A stretch of 6,335 nucleotides of DNA from DATGIQ01 sp035295665 (lineage in GTDB: Bacteria > Planctomycetota > Planctomycetia > Gemmatales > Gemmataceae), in contig DATGIQ010000207.1 in NCBI GenBank assembly GCA_035295665.1, forward strand, positions 1 through 6,335, in the 5' to 3' direction. Under the pieces are notes generated by a model, which searched no databases, was not told where the DNA came from, and saw only the letters and a list, made by a program, of their open reading frames with translations. This document shows, in pieces, positions 6,179 to 6,335 of this stretch. The first letter of the stretch is position 1, and each line of letters begins with the position of its first letter. A program made the position numbers and the translations under genes.

Positions 6179-6335
6179 CGTCGGAACCCGCTTTCGCGGC
6201 GTGGTCCTGATACCAGTGGCGAATCGTTTGCAGATACTCTTTTTCCGCCTGGAACAGGGCACTCCCATGACCCCGTGTGGGTGCCAACCACAGCATCTTG
6301 GGCTGCATTGCCTGTCCGTACAGGCGGGCCGCGTG
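6117..6335 (-). CDS. C-terminal end of a probable alpha/beta hydrolase, cut by window edge
   Basis: The frame enters from the right edge and runs 72 codons to TGA at 6117-6119; its start lies outside the window. The visible part reads ARLYGQAMQPKMLWLAPTRGHG and then SALFQAEKEYLQTIRHWYQDHA. This resembles the end of alpha/beta-fold hydrolases: a strand (KMLWLAP), the catalytic His loop (GHG, His at visible residue 23), and a final helix leading to the C-terminus. The nucleophile and acid residues are not in view, so the assignment rests on a short match by eye and the substrate cannot be named. About 28 residues follow the last predicted helix; the final 20 or so are encoded in the overlap with the lipoprotein gene, are rich in Ala, Pro and Gly, and look like a non-conserved tail. 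Confidence 0.6.
   Translation of the reverse strand, partial: HAARLYGQAMQPKMLWLAPTRGHGSALFQAEKEYLQTIRHWYQDHAAKAGSDVKAHPRLAQFAGGPQPTAAP

Noticed and set aside
6188..6199. Hairpin CCGC-TTTC-GCGG as a terminator for the lipoprotein unit
   Set aside because: The stem has only 4 bp, no U tract follows on either strand, and it lies in the coding part of the hydrolase gene.

Overview
The window reads as a piece of a planctomycete chromosome. It is GC-rich and holds several families that are characteristic of, or greatly expanded in, that phylum: a PSCyt1/PSCyt2/PSD1 (DUF1549/DUF1553) cytochrome-like protein, a FecR-LamG membrane protein next to an ECF sigma factor, and a DUF1559 pseudopilin-like protein followed by a small lipoprotein. 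A Gemmata-like lineage fits, but that placement is inference from gene style only. There are no rRNA or tRNA genes, insertion sequences or CRISPR repeats.

Layout. From 4333 leftwards on the minus strand runs a tight three-gene unit: an ECF sigma factor (3776-4333), a single-pass FecR/LamG protein (2097-3776) whose start overlaps the sigma stop by one base, and, after 26 nt, a long secreted protein with two CXXCH motifs and DUF1549/DUF1553 domains. The last gene is open for 690 codons and is cut by the left window edge. From 4659 rightwards on the plus strand runs a second unit: a DUF1559 protein (4659-5723) and, 20 nt on, a 144-residue lipoprotein (5744-6178). The two units diverge from a 325-bp gap (4334-4658) that holds one plausible sigma-70-type promoter, a short dyad across its -35, and a nested inverted repeat on the sigma-gene side. 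At the right edge the end of a minus-strand gene (6117-6335), probably an alpha/beta hydrolase, converges on the lipoprotein gene and overlaps it by 62 nt.

How the genes may work together. The left unit looks like a regulatory cassette with its output: sigma factor, then a membrane protein with a small cytoplasmic head and an extracytoplasmic FecR plus LamG sensor-like part, then an envelope or periplasmic putative haem protein. By analogy with FecI/FecR the membrane protein may control the sigma factor, with LamG sensing a glycan or other ligand. This is inference; no outer-membrane receptor gene lies in the window. The right unit is the common planctomycete pairing of a type-II-pseudopilin-like protein with a small surface lipoprotein, both of unknown function.

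No clearly new system is visible. The sigma/FecR-LamG/cytochrome operon is the most informative part. The longest plus-strand frames over 1-2070 and the long minus-strand frame opposite 4659-5723 are antisense shadows.
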